Below are positions 1 through 9,199 of a stretch of DNA of 64,000 nt, piece by piece. The position numbers and the translations under genes were made by a program. The stretch is taken from the NCBI RefSeq assembly GCF_004346925.1, contig NZ_CP031167.1, forward strand, positions 1,942,001-2,006,000, in the 5' to 3' direction. Under the pieces are notes generated by a model. That model ran no database searches. It was not told where the DNA came from and saw only the letters and a program-made list of their open reading frames with translations. This DNA is from Stenotrophomonas sp. ASS1 (GTDB taxonomy: Bacteria > Pseudomonadota > Gammaproteobacteria > Xanthomonadales > Xanthomonadaceae). Each line of letters starts with the position of its first letter. Positions within the stretch are counted from its first letter, which is position 1.

Positions 1-212
1 CGGTTACGGATGCGGCGATCATCGCCCATCACGCTGGTACCTGTCTGATGGTGGCGCGGTTTGGCTTGAACCAAGCCAAGGAGCTCGCTTTGGCAAAGCG
101 TCGATTCGAGCAGAACAACGTCCGGATCAAGGGGGCTATTTTCAATGCTGTCGAGCGGCGGGCGACGGGCTATTACAGTTACGGGTACTACGAGTACAAG
201 TCGAGTACCTGA
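1..212 (+). CDS. C-terminal end of Wzc/GumC-type polysaccharide tyrosine autokinase (partial)
   Basis: Open from base 3 to a TGA at 210-212; the start lies outside the window. The visible 69 residues read VTDAAIIAHHAGTCLMVARF and then end in a tyrosine cluster (YYSYGYYEY). This matches the end of bacterial BY-kinases, where a P-loop ATPase fold is followed by a Tyr-rich tail that is autophosphorylated and controls polymer length during Wzx/Wzy export. The position just upstream of flippase, glycosyltransferase and polymerase genes fits. The transmembrane chain-length domain and Walker motifs are not visible, so the family is inferred from the tail and the context. Confidence 0.8.
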   Translation, partial: VTDAAIIAHHAGTCLMVARFGLNQAKELALAKRRFEQNNVRIKGAIFNAVERRATGYYSYGYYEYKSST

Positions 213-300
213 GGATTTCATGGGGTGCAGCACACCCAGTCGGAAAAGCTGAATGTGATTGCTTGTGGTCCCTGCGATCAATGAATGGAGGGCCACGGAA

Positions 301-1749
301 TTGCTAAACAAGATCGGTTCAAAGGAAGGTCGCAGCGGGCGCTACGTGATGATCATCACGTTGCTCCTTGCCAATGTGACGAATCTCCTGATTCAGATCT
401 TCCTTCCGCGTGCGTTGGTGCCCTCGGAGTACGTTAGCTTCTCTGTCTTCTGGGCGTCTGGTCAGCTGCTGGCTGCCATTCTCTTCGAGTGGCTGCGGAT
501 TGGAGTAGTTAGATATTCAGAGGCTGGCCGTCCGGAAGATGCCGAGAGGCTGCGCGCGGCACTGAATTTTTGCTATGCGTTTATTGTCGGCGTGACGCTG
601 ATGATATCGGTAGTTTGCATGGTGGTCGGTTCGCTTGGGCAGGCTCTTTACTGGGCCGGCTTTGGACTTCTCTATGCCTGCAGTCAGGGTGCTTTCGATT
701 ACAGCCAGGCAAGGCTCCGAGCCCAGTTTAGGAACAAGGCATTTGCGGCGAGCTGGGCGTTGAGGAGTGTTCTATCGCTTGCACTGACGCTTGGTGTCGC
801 CTATTGGACAGGAAGTGCGGCGTCGGCCGCATTGGCGCTCTGTGCCTCCTTCCTTGCTTGGCTCATGACCGTGAGTGTATTTAAGTGGCGCCTGCCGTCC
901 CTCGACAAGCAATCCATTGAATTTCTGGTCCGATACGGTATTCCGGCAGCGCTGGCGGGAATACTTGCCTATGCATTGCCTGTTGCGGCACGTCACCTTA
1001 TTTCCTCCGCGGCGGATTCGGACCAATCCGCGGGAATGCTTCTTGGTATCGACGTCGCGCAGAAGATACTCATGGCAATAGGTGCTGCGCTGAATCTTCT
1101 GCTACTGCAGCCGCTCATCCGATCAGTCGATGCTGATGCCGAGTCTGCTCCTGTCGCGCTTGGTGATCATCTCATCCGTGTCATCGCTATTGTGACTCCT
1201 GCAGCGGTTTGCCTCGCTTTGGCGATGTATGAGTTAAGGGCGTTTGTCCCCGCTGCCTATGCGCTTGGCTACACCCTGTACATCTGGCCAGCTACGATCG
1301 CCATCGCTCTGCTTTGCGTAAAGAGTTTTGGAATTGATGCGATGTTTGTGGTCACTGGGGGAACGCGCTACTCGGCCATCACAAGTGCCATGTCGTTGAT
1401 CGTAGCAGCGCTCGGATGGGTCTCGCTTCGTACGTTCAGCGCGCTAGGGCCACTGGAAATCTTGGTCTCGCTCGTGATCGCACTTCTGCTTGGTGCGGGT
1501 GTTGGTCTGGCATTGGCGCGTAGAAAGTATGGAATTCATGTCAGATGGCGCGATGTGCTTTGTGTCGCGGCAGCATCCCTGGTAGCAGTCGGCATCAACT
1601 GGGCCTTGCCAGGCGGTCTGCACGTGCGTTCTGTTCCTGTAGGCGCGTTGGTTGCTGGCGGGATCTATATGAGCTTTTACCTTGTCTGTAATCTGCAGGG
1701 TTGCTCCACGCTGATGAGAGGCTTGATGAACAACCGGGTGCGCTCATGA
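301..1749 (+). CDS. Wzx-like polysaccharide flippase
   Basis: About 482 residues, almost entirely hydrophobic helices in the pattern of the MATE-like/Wzx polysaccharide transporter superfamily (roughly 12 membrane segments), so it probably moves lipid-linked repeat units across the inner membrane. The frame opens at 259, but GGAGGG at 287-292 sits 8 bases before a TTG at 301, which I take as the start; the upstream 14 codons lack this support. It follows the kinase tail and its stop overlaps the next gene as ATGA. Base composition is clearly lower in GC than the rest of the window. Substrate is unknown. Confidence 0.8.
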   Translation: MLNKIGSKEGRSGRYVMIITLLLANVTNLLIQIFLPRALVPSEYVSFSVFWASGQLLAAILFEWLRIGVVRYSEAGRPEDAERLRAALNFCYAFIVGVTLMISVVCMVVGSLGQALYWAGFGLLYACSQGAFDYSQARLRAQFRNKAFAASWALRSVLSLALTLGVAYWTGSAASAALALCASFLAWLMTVSVFKWRLPSLDKQSIEFLVRYGIPAALAGILAYALPVAARHLISSAADSDQSAGMLLGIDVAQKILMAIGAALNLLLLQPLIRSVDADAESAPVALGDHLIRVIAIVTPAAVCLALAMYELRAFVPAAYALGYTLYIWPATIAIALLCVKSFGIDAMFVVTGGTRYSAITSAMSLIVAALGWVSLRTFSALGPLEILVSLVIALLLGAGVGLALARRKYGIHVRWRDVLCVAAASLVAVGINWALPGGLHVRSVPVGALVAGGIYMSFYLVCNLQGCSTLMRGLMNNRVRS

Positions 1750-2924
1750 GGATTTCCCTGCTGAACAACCTGTACGCGCCCTATCACGTTGGCGGTGCGG
1801 AGAAGTCGGTCGAGTCACTTGCCCATGGGCTGGTGCAGTTGGGCCATGAGGTTTCAGTGCTGACCCTCCATGAGGGTCTCTCGATCGAGGTTGACTCCGG
1901 AAGCGGGATCAAAGTAATTCGAATTCCATTGAGGAACTCGTACTGGCCTTTTGGCGCGAAGAAGGTTCGCGCTTCCTGGCGTAAGGCTATCTGGCATGCA
2001 AGAGACTTCTTCAATCTGGGGGCGCGAAAAGACCTGGTGCATGCCCTTGGTGAGGTTCGGCCTGAGGTCGTGCATACCAATAATGTCTCGGGATTCTCCG
2101 TGTCTGCATGGGATGCCGCTTCGCGAATGGGCATCCCTGTCGTTCACACTGCGCGAGATTATCATCTGCTTCACCCCAACTCCACTTTGTTCGGTGACGG
2201 CAAGTCCAAGGAGGAGCTGGCGTTTGACTCGAGACTGTGGGTCGCCGGAAAGCGACCTTTCTCTCGAAAGGTAGCTCATTTTGTGGCTATAAGTGAGTAT
2301 GTAAAAGAAATTCATCTTCGTGCCGGCCTGTTCGAGCGCGATTCGGCCAGCGTAATCTACAATTCGGTCAGTGCTCCTGATGCGGATTATTGCCCGGCGC
2401 TCCTCGAGGATCAGAAGGTATATGGATTTATCGGTCGACTGGATCCATCTAAGGGGATTGAAAAATTTATTGAAGCCGCCAAACTGCGGCCAGATCTGCG
2501 TTGGGTCATCGCAGGTGATGGAAGGTCGGACTATGTCGACTCGCTCCGTCGCTCTGCCCCATCGAATGTGGAGTTTATAGGAAAGGCTCGTCCTTCCTCA
2601 TTCTTTGCGCAAATCAATGTCCTGGTAATTCCGTCGCTGTGGGCCGAGCCTCTTGGGCGGGTCGCAATCGAAGCTTACATGCACGGAGTTCCCGTTGTTT
2701 CATCTGGCCTAGGGGGGCTTGGTGACATCGTTAAGGACGGTTGTACCGGATTTCTATTTGATCCTTTCAGTGTCGAAAGTTTGCTCGGCGCCGTAGAGAA
2801 GATCGACGCATCAGACTTCAATGGTCTTGCTTCCAATTGCAGGATCTATTCGAACGAGTTCACTGAGCGAGCGGTCGCGACGCAGTACGTGGATGTCTAC
2901 CAGAAAGCAAGGGCAAAATTCTAA
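1746..2924 (+). CDS. Glycosyltransferase family 4
   Basis: 392 residues with the GT-B fold layout of GT4. The N-terminal acceptor domain begins MRISLLNNLYAPYHVGGAEK, with the glycine-rich GGAE typical of GT4. The C-terminal donor domain has GFIGRLDPSKGIEKF and the E-x7-E type signature EPLGRVAIEA. It probably adds one sugar to the lipid-linked repeat unit on the cytoplasmic face. The ATG overlaps the flippase stop (ATGA), and the TAA overlaps the next start, so translation is likely coupled. Donor sugar cannot be told from sequence. Confidence 0.88.
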   Translation: MRISLLNNLYAPYHVGGAEKSVESLAHGLVQLGHEVSVLTLHEGLSIEVDSGSGIKVIRIPLRNSYWPFGAKKVRASWRKAIWHARDFFNLGARKDLVHALGEVRPEVVHTNNVSGFSVSAWDAASRMGIPVVHTARDYHLLHPNSTLFGDGKSKEELAFDSRLWVAGKRPFSRKVAHFVAISEYVKEIHLRAGLFERDSASVIYNSVSAPDADYCPALLEDQKVYGFIGRLDPSKGIEKFIEAAKLRPDLRWVIAGDGRSDYVDSLRRSAPSNVEFIGKARPSSFFAQINVLVIPSLWAEPLGRVAIEAYMHGVPVVSSGLGGLGDIVKDGCTGFLFDPFSVESLLGAVEKIDASDFNGLASNCRIYSNEFTERAVATQYVDVYQKARAKF

Positions 2925-3382
2925 TGGGGCTGCTGCACGATCTGAGGGCGCCGCGTGAGCGCGGTTTTCACGGGCGCTTGGTTATTTCGATAATGCTATT
3001 GGAGCGAAGCTGTGGCTGGAAAGCGCCATTCCGCTTGCTTAGAAGGATCATTTGTCAAATGGTCTATCACTGCGAGATCAATCCCGCATCATTCGTTTCA
3101 TCTTCCGCAATCGCGTCACTTCGATTGCCTCATCCTTACCTAATTGTTGTGCATCGTGACGTGGAAATTGGTGAGAGAGTAACTTTCTTTCATGGTGTAA
3201 CCATTGGCGCTCGCGAAGGTCGACATACGGGTGTCCCCGTAATCGGTAGCGATTGCTACCTGGGTACGGGTGCGACTGTTATAGGCCCTTTGCGCCTCGG
3301 TGACGGGGCGCGGATTGGTGCGAATTGTCTTGTGCTTTCGGATGTTGCCGCCGGCGAGACAGTAGTGAGCAATAGGGTCTAA
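2924..3382 (+). CDS. Serine-acetyltransferase-like hexapeptide-repeat acyltransferase
   Basis: 152 residues. The C-terminal half is a left-handed beta-helix with hexapeptide repeats (FHGVTIGAREGRHTG, PVIGSDCYLGTGATVIGP) and the catalytic histidine region H-G-V-T-I-G seen in CysE and sugar O-acetyltransferases. It is shorter than a true CysE (about 270 residues) and lacks that enzyme's long helical N-terminus. In this cluster it more likely acetylates the polysaccharide than makes O-acetylserine. Start overlaps the preceding stop (TAATG). Confidence 0.75.
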   Translation: MGLLHDLRAPRERGFHGRLVISIMLLERSCGWKAPFRLLRRIICQMVYHCEINPASFVSSSAIASLRLPHPYLIVVHRDVEIGERVTFFHGVTIGAREGRHTGVPVIGSDCYLGTGATVIGPLRLGDGARIGANCLVLSDVAAGETVVSNRV

Positions 3383-3392
3383 GGGGAATCGC

Positions 3393-4421
3393 ATGTTCAA
3401 GCGGGATCAGTTCTTCTTTGATGATCGGTGGGACGGTCCGACGGGTATCGGCCGCTATTGCAGGGAGTTGAAGCGTCGATTCTCGTCGAGCTTATCTCTT
3501 CCGTTGCGGGGAAACCCTGCGGGGGCTCTGGATGTAATCTGGTTAACCGCATTCATGCTCCTTAATGGGCGTGCAAGGGTTGTTTCCCCTGGATTTGCTG
3601 CGCCTTTGCTGGGGCTTTCGCGGTTTGTACTGTCTGTGCATGACCTTAACCACGTGGATACCAGTCATAACACTGGATTTCTTAAGAGGCTTTACTATCG
3701 ATGCGTCCTGCTGAGGGCGTGCCGAAAGGCGGCAGTGGTGCTTACAGTTTCGGAATTCTCCAAGAATAGGATACTGGCATGGTCTGGGGCATCTGCCGAC
3801 CGTGTAGTAGTAGTTGGCAATGGTGTTTCGGAGGTTTTTCTCAGTAGCTCAAAGAATGATGTGACTCGAGATGCGGGGAGTGGTTACATCCTCTGCGTGG
3901 GAAATCGGAAAGCGCATAAGAATGAGCAGGCGGCCGTACGTGCATTGGCGGGACTGGAGGACTACCCAGAGTTGAGCTTAGTCTTCTCGGGAGAGCCATC
4001 TGATGACCTCGTGGAACTTGCGCGGCAGCTTGGAGTAGGGAATCGAGTTCGCTTCACTGGATTCGTGAGTGAGGAGCAGTTGGCTTCGTTGTACGCCAAT
4101 GCATCCTTGCTACTGTTTCCATCCTTCTATGAAGGGTTCGGCTTGCCTGCCGTAGAGGCAATGGCAACTGGCTGCCCTGTAATTGCATCGAGGACAACCG
4201 CACTGGGAGAGGTCTGCAATGACGCCGCAGTGCTAGTGTCGCCAGAAGCAGACGAGGAGATCATAACGGCTGTTGATGCAGTACTTGCCTCAGTCGATTT
4301 GCGGCTGGAGCTCAAGCAGCGTGGGTTGCGGCGGGCAGATGTCTTTTCCTGGACGGCGGTGCATCAGCGGGCAGAGGCGGCCGTTGCTGGAGCATTTGGC
4401 ATTAAGGTTCCCCTGAAATGA
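3393..4421 (+). CDS. Glycosyltransferase family 4
   Basis: 342 residues, GT4/GT-B type. The N-terminal domain has DGPTGIGRYCREL, a form common in mannosyltransferase-like GT4 enzymes. The donor domain includes ILCVGNRKAHKNEQAAVRAL and the signature YEGFGLPAVEAMATGCPVI, whose two glutamates bind the nucleotide sugar. AAGGGG lies 7 bases before the ATG. It lies within the lower-GC block and overlaps the polymerase gene by 4 bases. Linkage and donor are unknown. Confidence 0.88.
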   Translation: MFKRDQFFFDDRWDGPTGIGRYCRELKRRFSSSLSLPLRGNPAGALDVIWLTAFMLLNGRARVVSPGFAAPLLGLSRFVLSVHDLNHVDTSHNTGFLKRLYYRCVLLRACRKAAVVLTVSEFSKNRILAWSGASADRVVVVGNGVSEVFLSSSKNDVTRDAGSGYILCVGNRKAHKNEQAAVRALAGLEDYPELSLVFSGEPSDDLVELARQLGVGNRVRFTGFVSEEQLASLYANASLLLFPSFYEGFGLPAVEAMATGCPVIASRTTALGEVCNDAAVLVSPEADEEIITAVDAVLASVDLRLELKQRGLRRADVFSWTAVHQRAEAAVAGAFGIKVPLK

Positions 4422-5806
4422 TCATGCGGGCGAATTTTCCCGTTGTTCCATCGGCTGGGGGCCGGGTAGAGGGTCAGTTCGGTTTGCGGTCCTGGCTTTC
4501 CTTTGCAATCATTGTATGCATTGGTTTTCAACAGTTTCCTGTGGTTCGTATTGGTGGTTCGTTTAGGCTTTACGAACTTTTGGCGTTGGCGCTACTAATG
4601 GTCTCAATAGCATCCAGGTCTATATTCAGGCAGCGTGAACTATGGTCGTTCGCATTTCTGGTGCTCTCGCCGGTGCTCTCGCTAGTCATTTTCTGGGTCG
4701 CTTGGAAGGATGACATCAGTGGATACTACGAACGATTTGGCGTACTCGGACAGCTTCGCTACACCGCCTTGGCGGCGACGGTGGTCCCGTGTTTCTATTT
4801 CCTGCTTTGTTGGGTTGCATTCTCTGAGATAAGTCGATCGAAGGCGCTTTTTGGTAGGCGTGATCTGGTTATTCGTTGGATTGTGTATTCTGGAAATTTC
4901 ATAGGTTTGTTTGCGTTGTTCGCCGCGTTCATGAACGGTGTTCTTGGCGTTCAAACTCCAATCCAGTTGCTTCCTGAGTTCGTGCAGAATGTGGGGAAAA
5001 TTAGCTACGGCTTCAGGGCGTATGGGTTCAGTCAGGAGCCTAGCTTTTATGTGCTCTATCAGGGTTGGGTAATTCTGTTGACCTACTACTATCGACATCT
5101 CTTTTCCAGGATTCTGGGGTTATATTTTCTAATTATTGCCGCAGTTTGCTTGATTTTGACAATGTCGAGTGCCCTGATCGGACTTGTTGGCGCTGTTGGG
5201 CTGACAAGCCTCATGGTTGGCAGTGTCAGGGGCAGGATGAAGCGGATTGCCGTCTTCGCGGCACTTCTGGCGATTGCTCTTGGTGCTGCGTATCTTGCGG
5301 GGTATGGCGGAATGCTTGAGTATGCGTTCTATCACAAGCTGGTAGGATTCTTTTCCGTGCCGACAACCACGTTGGACTCCGGGCAGTTTCGGGCTTACAC
5401 ATCATTGGTCGGTCTGGAGATTTTCAAAGAGTATCCGATAACTGGCGTTGGTCCGGGCGCGAGCATTTTCTTTATGCACGCGCATGAGTACAAGATTCCT
5501 ATTTATGTCTTTGGCGAGAGTTTGAATCCAGGCTCATTCCCGCAGAATTCGTACGCCGCGATTCTTGCAGAGCTGGGTCTCATTGGTTTTGTTTTCTTTC
5601 TGATGTTCTCGTTCTATATTTCTGCAAAGGTTCTCAAGTGCGCGCGTCGCAGTGATGAGGCGCTGCCTTATCTGGTAGGGGTTGTCTTTACTCTTGCGTC
5701 GCTACTTTCAATTGCGCCTGCCTATTCCATGTTTATCTGGGTTTTTCCGGCATTCGCACTTTGTGTCGTAAATGGATTGGAGCGAGGACGCCGGGAGCTT
5801 GGCTAG
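4418..5806 (+). CDS. O-antigen ligase/Wzy-like polysaccharide polymerase
   Basis: 462 residues with about 10-12 membrane helices and a larger periplasmic loop in the second half (around GPGASIFFMHAHEYKIPIY and NPGSFPQNSYAAILAELGLI). The short NSY-x-n-LxExGLIG stretch before the last helices is characteristic of the Wzy/WaaL polymerase-ligase superfamily. It probably polymerises repeat units flipped by the Wzx-like protein. It is among the most AT-rich genes here (a 60-base sample near 4500 is about 40 percent GC), as is usual for variable wzy genes. Last gene of the forward block; a strong hairpin follows at once. Confidence 0.82.
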   Translation: MIMRANFPVVPSAGGRVEGQFGLRSWLSFAIIVCIGFQQFPVVRIGGSFRLYELLALALLMVSIASRSIFRQRELWSFAFLVLSPVLSLVIFWVAWKDDISGYYERFGVLGQLRYTALAATVVPCFYFLLCWVAFSEISRSKALFGRRDLVIRWIVYSGNFIGLFALFAAFMNGVLGVQTPIQLLPEFVQNVGKISYGFRAYGFSQEPSFYVLYQGWVILLTYYYRHLFSRILGLYFLIIAAVCLILTMSSALIGLVGAVGLTSLMVGSVRGRMKRIAVFAALLAIALGAAYLAGYGGMLEYAFYHKLVGFFSVPTTTLDSGQFRAYTSLVGLEIFKEYPITGVGPGASIFFMHAHEYKIPIYVFGESLNPGSFPQNSYAAILAELGLIGFVFFLMFSFYISAKVLKCARRSDEALPYLVGVVFTLASLLSIAPAYSMFIWVFPAFALCVVNGLERGRRELG

Positions 5807-5818
5807 ACCTCATTGAAG

Positions 5819-5859
5819 CCATAGAAAAAGCCCGGAGTTCATCCGGGCTTTTTCTATGG
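5819..5859. terminator. Bidirectional rho-independent terminator between convergent EPS operons
   Basis: Perfect 18-bp stem starting CCATAGAAAAAGCCCGGA with a 5-base loop (GTTCA). The A5 tract on the left arm and T5 on the right give a usable U-run in both directions. It sits 12 bases after the polymerase stop and 27 bases past the stop of the reverse-strand glycosyltransferase. Confidence 0.93.
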
Positions 5860-5886
5860 CTGAATTCGGTGCCGAAGTGGCGTGCT

Positions 5887-7005
5887 CTATCCTTCTTTCC
5901 CCGCGAGGGTGCTTGCTGCAGAGATTTCCGTTCTCAGGCGTTCACGAAACGAGTTTGGATTAAAGGTCCCGGCATGTCTTGCAATCTGGGCATGATCCCA
6001 TTGGCGTAGATCAGACTCGAATCGACTAATTGCATCAATTATGGATTCTGCGCTCTGGCACTCAAAGAATGTGCCTGTCTCGCCCTCGATGACGCTATCC
6101 AGAATTCCCCCTTTCCCAAACGCAATCACCGGCGTTCCAAACGCTTGCGCTTCCACCGGCGCAATACCAAAGTCCTCTTCAGCCGCAAACACGAAGGCGC
6201 GTGCCTCGGCAAGATGCTTCTCGAGCACTTCCTGGGGCTGGTATCCGAGAACGCTCACGTTGTGCTTGGCGAGCCGCTTCATCTGATCCAGCATTGGGCC
6301 GCTGCCAATAACAACAAGCTTGCGATCAGGCATTCGATTGAACGCTTCGATGATAAGGTCGATGCGCTTGTAGGGCACCAGCCGGGAAGCGGTGACGTAG
6401 TAGTCTTGGCGGATAGAGCTGGGGAGAGTCTCCGGGATATCAACTGGTGGCGGGATCACAACAGATTCGCGCCCGTAGACCTTGCGAATACGCCGAGCAA
6501 TGAACGTCGAGTTGGCGATGAAATGGTCCACACCGTTGGCGGTCCGAACGTCCCACATGCGAATATAGGAGAGAATGATCCGTGCGATGGCACTCTTCAG
6601 GCCCCGGTCCAGCCCGGATTCGCGCAGATACTGCGGCTGAAGGTCCCAAGCATAGCGAATCGGGGAGTGGCAGTAGCACACATGGACTTGATCTGGGCCA
6701 GTGAGCACGCCTTTGGCTACTGCGTAGCTGCTTGATAGAACAAGGTCGAAGCCGCTGAGATCAAACTGCTCGATGGCAAGCGGCATGAGCGGAAGATAAC
6801 TCCGATAGCTTTTGCGTGCACGTGGCAGTTTCTGGATGAAACTGGTGTGAACCTTGTGGCTGCCAAGGAAAGAGCGATCTTCCTCAGGGAGGAAGTCCAC
6901 CAGAGTGAATATCTCTGCGTGGGGGTACAGCAGTAGCATCTGCTTCAGTACCTTCTCGGCACCTGCATTGACTGTAAGCCAGTCGTGGATGATTGCTACA
7001 CGCAT
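5887..7005 (-). CDS. Glycosyltransferase family 4 (mannosyltransferase-like)
   Basis: 372 residues if started at the ATG at 7005 (MRVAIIHDWLTVNAGAEKVL), preceded by AAGGAAG at good spacing; 23 extra upstream codons are open but unconvincing. GT-B fold: the acceptor domain carries CYCHSPIRYAWDL, and the donor domain carries VTASRLVPYKRIDLIIEAF and FVFAAEEDFGIAPVEAQAFG. The HSPxRYxWD motif is typical of the WbaZ-like GT4 subgroup that transfers mannose. Last gene of the reverse operon, 73 bases after the YjbH/GfcD-like gene. Donor sugar is inferred, not shown. Confidence 0.87.
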   Translation of the reverse strand: MRVAIIHDWLTVNAGAEKVLKQMLLLYPHAEIFTLVDFLPEEDRSFLGSHKVHTSFIQKLPRARKSYRSYLPLMPLAIEQFDLSGFDLVLSSSYAVAKGVLTGPDQVHVCYCHSPIRYAWDLQPQYLRESGLDRGLKSAIARIILSYIRMWDVRTANGVDHFIANSTFIARRIRKVYGRESVVIPPPVDIPETLPSSIRQDYYVTASRLVPYKRIDLIIEAFNRMPDRKLVVIGSGPMLDQMKRLAKHNVSVLGYQPQEVLEKHLAEARAFVFAAEEDFGIAPVEAQAFGTPVIAFGKGGILDSVIEGETGTFFECQSAESIIDAISRFESDLRQWDHAQIARHAGTFNPNSFRERLRTEISAASTLAGKEG

Positions 7006-7078
7006 GTTGTTCTTCCTTGCAGACTTCGATGTTGCCTGTTCAATTGGGTGGAATCGAGATGGCTCGATTTCCATGGGC

Positions 7079-9199
7079 TTACTTTGCGATGTTTTCGAGA
7101 TTGTCGAAGAAGAAGTCCGGGTCCCGCTCCGACGTCAATTGGTAAAGCGAGTAGCTTCGACTCAATCGCGCGCCACCGTCTCGATATAGTGGATTCCAGG
7201 CGAACGTCGCACGGGCGCGAGTCGAACGAGGCAGCAGGAAGTCGAAGGGAATCGAAATGAAGATGCCCTTGTCGAAGCTGCCTTCGCCAAAGTCCTTGGA
7301 CGAAACGTCGGTCTTGGTGGCGTATGCGCCCATGTTGACGCCATTGTCGAAGGCGCGCGCAACCGAGATTGTGGCGCCCCAGTCCTTCGCCAGGTAGCGG
7401 CCGGCGCTGATCATGCTGGTGATCTTGTGCTCATCGCCCCACTGATAATAGAAGCTGGCGTGGCCGGTGGTGGTGCTGTAGTCGCGGAAGCTGAAGCGCT
7501 GATCGAAATCGCGCTGCTTCACCCAGTTCAGCTCGGCCCCTAGCGCCCACCGCTCGTTTAGGGGGCGGTACAGAAGCTCGCCGCCCACGCCGCCATACAT
7601 GGCCTCGAACAAGCCGGCATATGCCGAGCCATACAGGTCCTTGCCCAACTGATGATTGCTGGTGAACTGCAGGTTGGTCAGGGTCAGGTCTTCCGTAGTC
7701 AGGTACCTACGGATGTTCGTGCGGACCCGGGGCAGGTTGCTTGGCGCGTCGTAGCGGAAGCGGTTGTAGTTGTTGTACGCGTTGTAGCTGACCGTTCCAC
7801 TCAGCCAGGTGTTCCGCGTGAAGTGAAGATTGGCCGAGTAGGTGCCTGCGACCTGGAACAGGAAGAAGCCATCCGGTCCACCCAGCTGCTGCTGGTATCC
7901 AATATTGAACGCGCCGTCAAAGCGCTGAAGCGGCGCTGTGTACAGGCTCTCGCGGCGCTGCTGCGCAGGCGCTGCCTGCTCGATGTGGCCCGCCAGCTCG
8001 CTCAGCGGGATGCGATTGTCGAGGTAGCTGTTGAAGGCGCTGCGCTCGATGCTGCTCTCCACGACAGGAATGCCGAGGCGGGTGTTCTGGATTGTGAACC
8101 ACGTGGAATCGGGGGGTAGATCCGCGTCAAGGATGCGTGCGGCCCGGCCAATACCCTGGGCCGGGTAGTAGAACCGGCGCTGTTCGCCACTGACGATAAC
8201 TTCCGAGCCGCGCCGGCTGATGTCCGTGACACGGAGGCCAGCGTTCTCTTCCAGCGTCCGGCTCAGTGCGGGCCAGTCAATGTCATCCATTGACTGAGTC
8301 GGGGGTTCTGCTGAAATGCGTGCGACTGGCGGCGGGTCGAGCAATTTTGGCGTTGACTTCGCTCGAGCCACATTGCCGCGCAAGGTAATGCCGAACATGG
8401 CTGTGTCGCCCCGTTCCCAGCCAAGATGCAGTTGCACGTTGGGATTCACGGCATAGCTTGCGCCCAGGTTGATCGGGCTCTTCTGAGTCTGATTGTTGTT
8501 CTGTGGTTCGCGCTTGTAGTCGTTGCCGTCATACTCAAGCTTCAGCTGCAGGGGTTCCCATGGGGTCTGGTAAGCGATGCCGCCGAAGATGCCGACGGGA
8601 CCGCGGAACATGCCCTTGCTGTTGAAGTTGCCGGTGCCCTGCGTGCGCGGACGCTCTTCAAAGCGATCGCTGATCACCCGAAGCGGATTCGAGAAGTCTC
8701 CTCGATTGCCGATGTAGCCGGTGGCAAGACCAAGGCTTGCATCGATCGGTCCGAACCGCTTGCTTGCAACCAGGTACTCGCTGGAGAACAGGCCGGTACC
8801 ACCGATATCGCGGAAGCCTGCGGACACCTCGGGGGCCCATCGGCTTTCCTGCCACAGCCTGATCTTGAGGTCGATCGACTTGTCCTTGTAGTTCTGCTTG
8901 CCGCTCAGCCATTCCGGGCCATAGCGTCGGTTCGCTACCGATACATAGCGGAATGCGCCTTCAACCCATGGCAGGGGCTGCATCACCACGTTGTAGCGGC
9001 TGTAGGGCGAGGTATGGCTTGCGGTGAAGCTCACCTCGCCGTCGTCGGCCATGCGTGCGGTGGGGGTCTGCAGCAGACCAACGCCGCCCCAATCGCTGGC
9101 GGTAGGGGCGGGGGCTGTTTGTGCGTGCAATACAGCGCTGACGCTCAGGCTGAGAAGGGCAACACTGGCGCGTGCCAGTGGGATGGAGCGATGGCGCAT
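7079..9199 (-). CDS. YjbH/GfcD-like outer-membrane exopolysaccharide protein
   Basis: 706 residues from the ATG at 9199, which gives a clean signal peptide (MRHRSIPLARASVALLSLSV, cleaving after HAQ). The mature start SDWGGVGLLQTPTARMADDG is the diagnostic opening of the YjbH family (GfcD in group-4 capsule loci), followed by beta-rich repeats that suggest outer-membrane beta-barrels. The family is required for group-4 capsule or Yjb polysaccharide secretion, with the exact step unsettled. The start overlaps the upstream gfcC-like stop. The open frame continues to 9355 but lacks a plausible start there. Confidence 0.86.
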   Translation of the reverse strand: MRHRSIPLARASVALLSLSVSAVLHAQTAPAPTASDWGGVGLLQTPTARMADDGEVSFTASHTSPYSRYNVVMQPLPWVEGAFRYVSVANRRYGPEWLSGKQNYKDKSIDLKIRLWQESRWAPEVSAGFRDIGGTGLFSSEYLVASKRFGPIDASLGLATGYIGNRGDFSNPLRVISDRFEERPRTQGTGNFNSKGMFRGPVGIFGGIAYQTPWEPLQLKLEYDGNDYKREPQNNNQTQKSPINLGASYAVNPNVQLHLGWERGDTAMFGITLRGNVARAKSTPKLLDPPPVARISAEPPTQSMDDIDWPALSRTLEENAGLRVTDISRRGSEVIVSGEQRRFYYPAQGIGRAARILDADLPPDSTWFTIQNTRLGIPVVESSIERSAFNSYLDNRIPLSELAGHIEQAAPAQQRRESLYTAPLQRFDGAFNIGYQQQLGGPDGFFLFQVAGTYSANLHFTRNTWLSGTVSYNAYNNYNRFRYDAPSNLPRVRTNIRRYLTTEDLTLTNLQFTSNHQLGKDLYGSAYAGLFEAMYGGVGGELLYRPLNERWALGAELNWVKQRDFDQRFSFRDYSTTTGHASFYYQWGDEHKITSMISAGRYLAKDWGATISVARAFDNGVNMGAYATKTDVSSKDFGEGSFDKGIFISIPFDFLLPRSTRARATFAWNPLYRDGGARLSRSYSLYQLTSERDPDFFFDNLENIAK

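Noticed and set aside
259..300. Upstream extension of the flippase gene
   Set aside because: The TTG at 259 has no ribosome site, whereas GGAGGG at 287-292 directs initiation to the TTG at 301.
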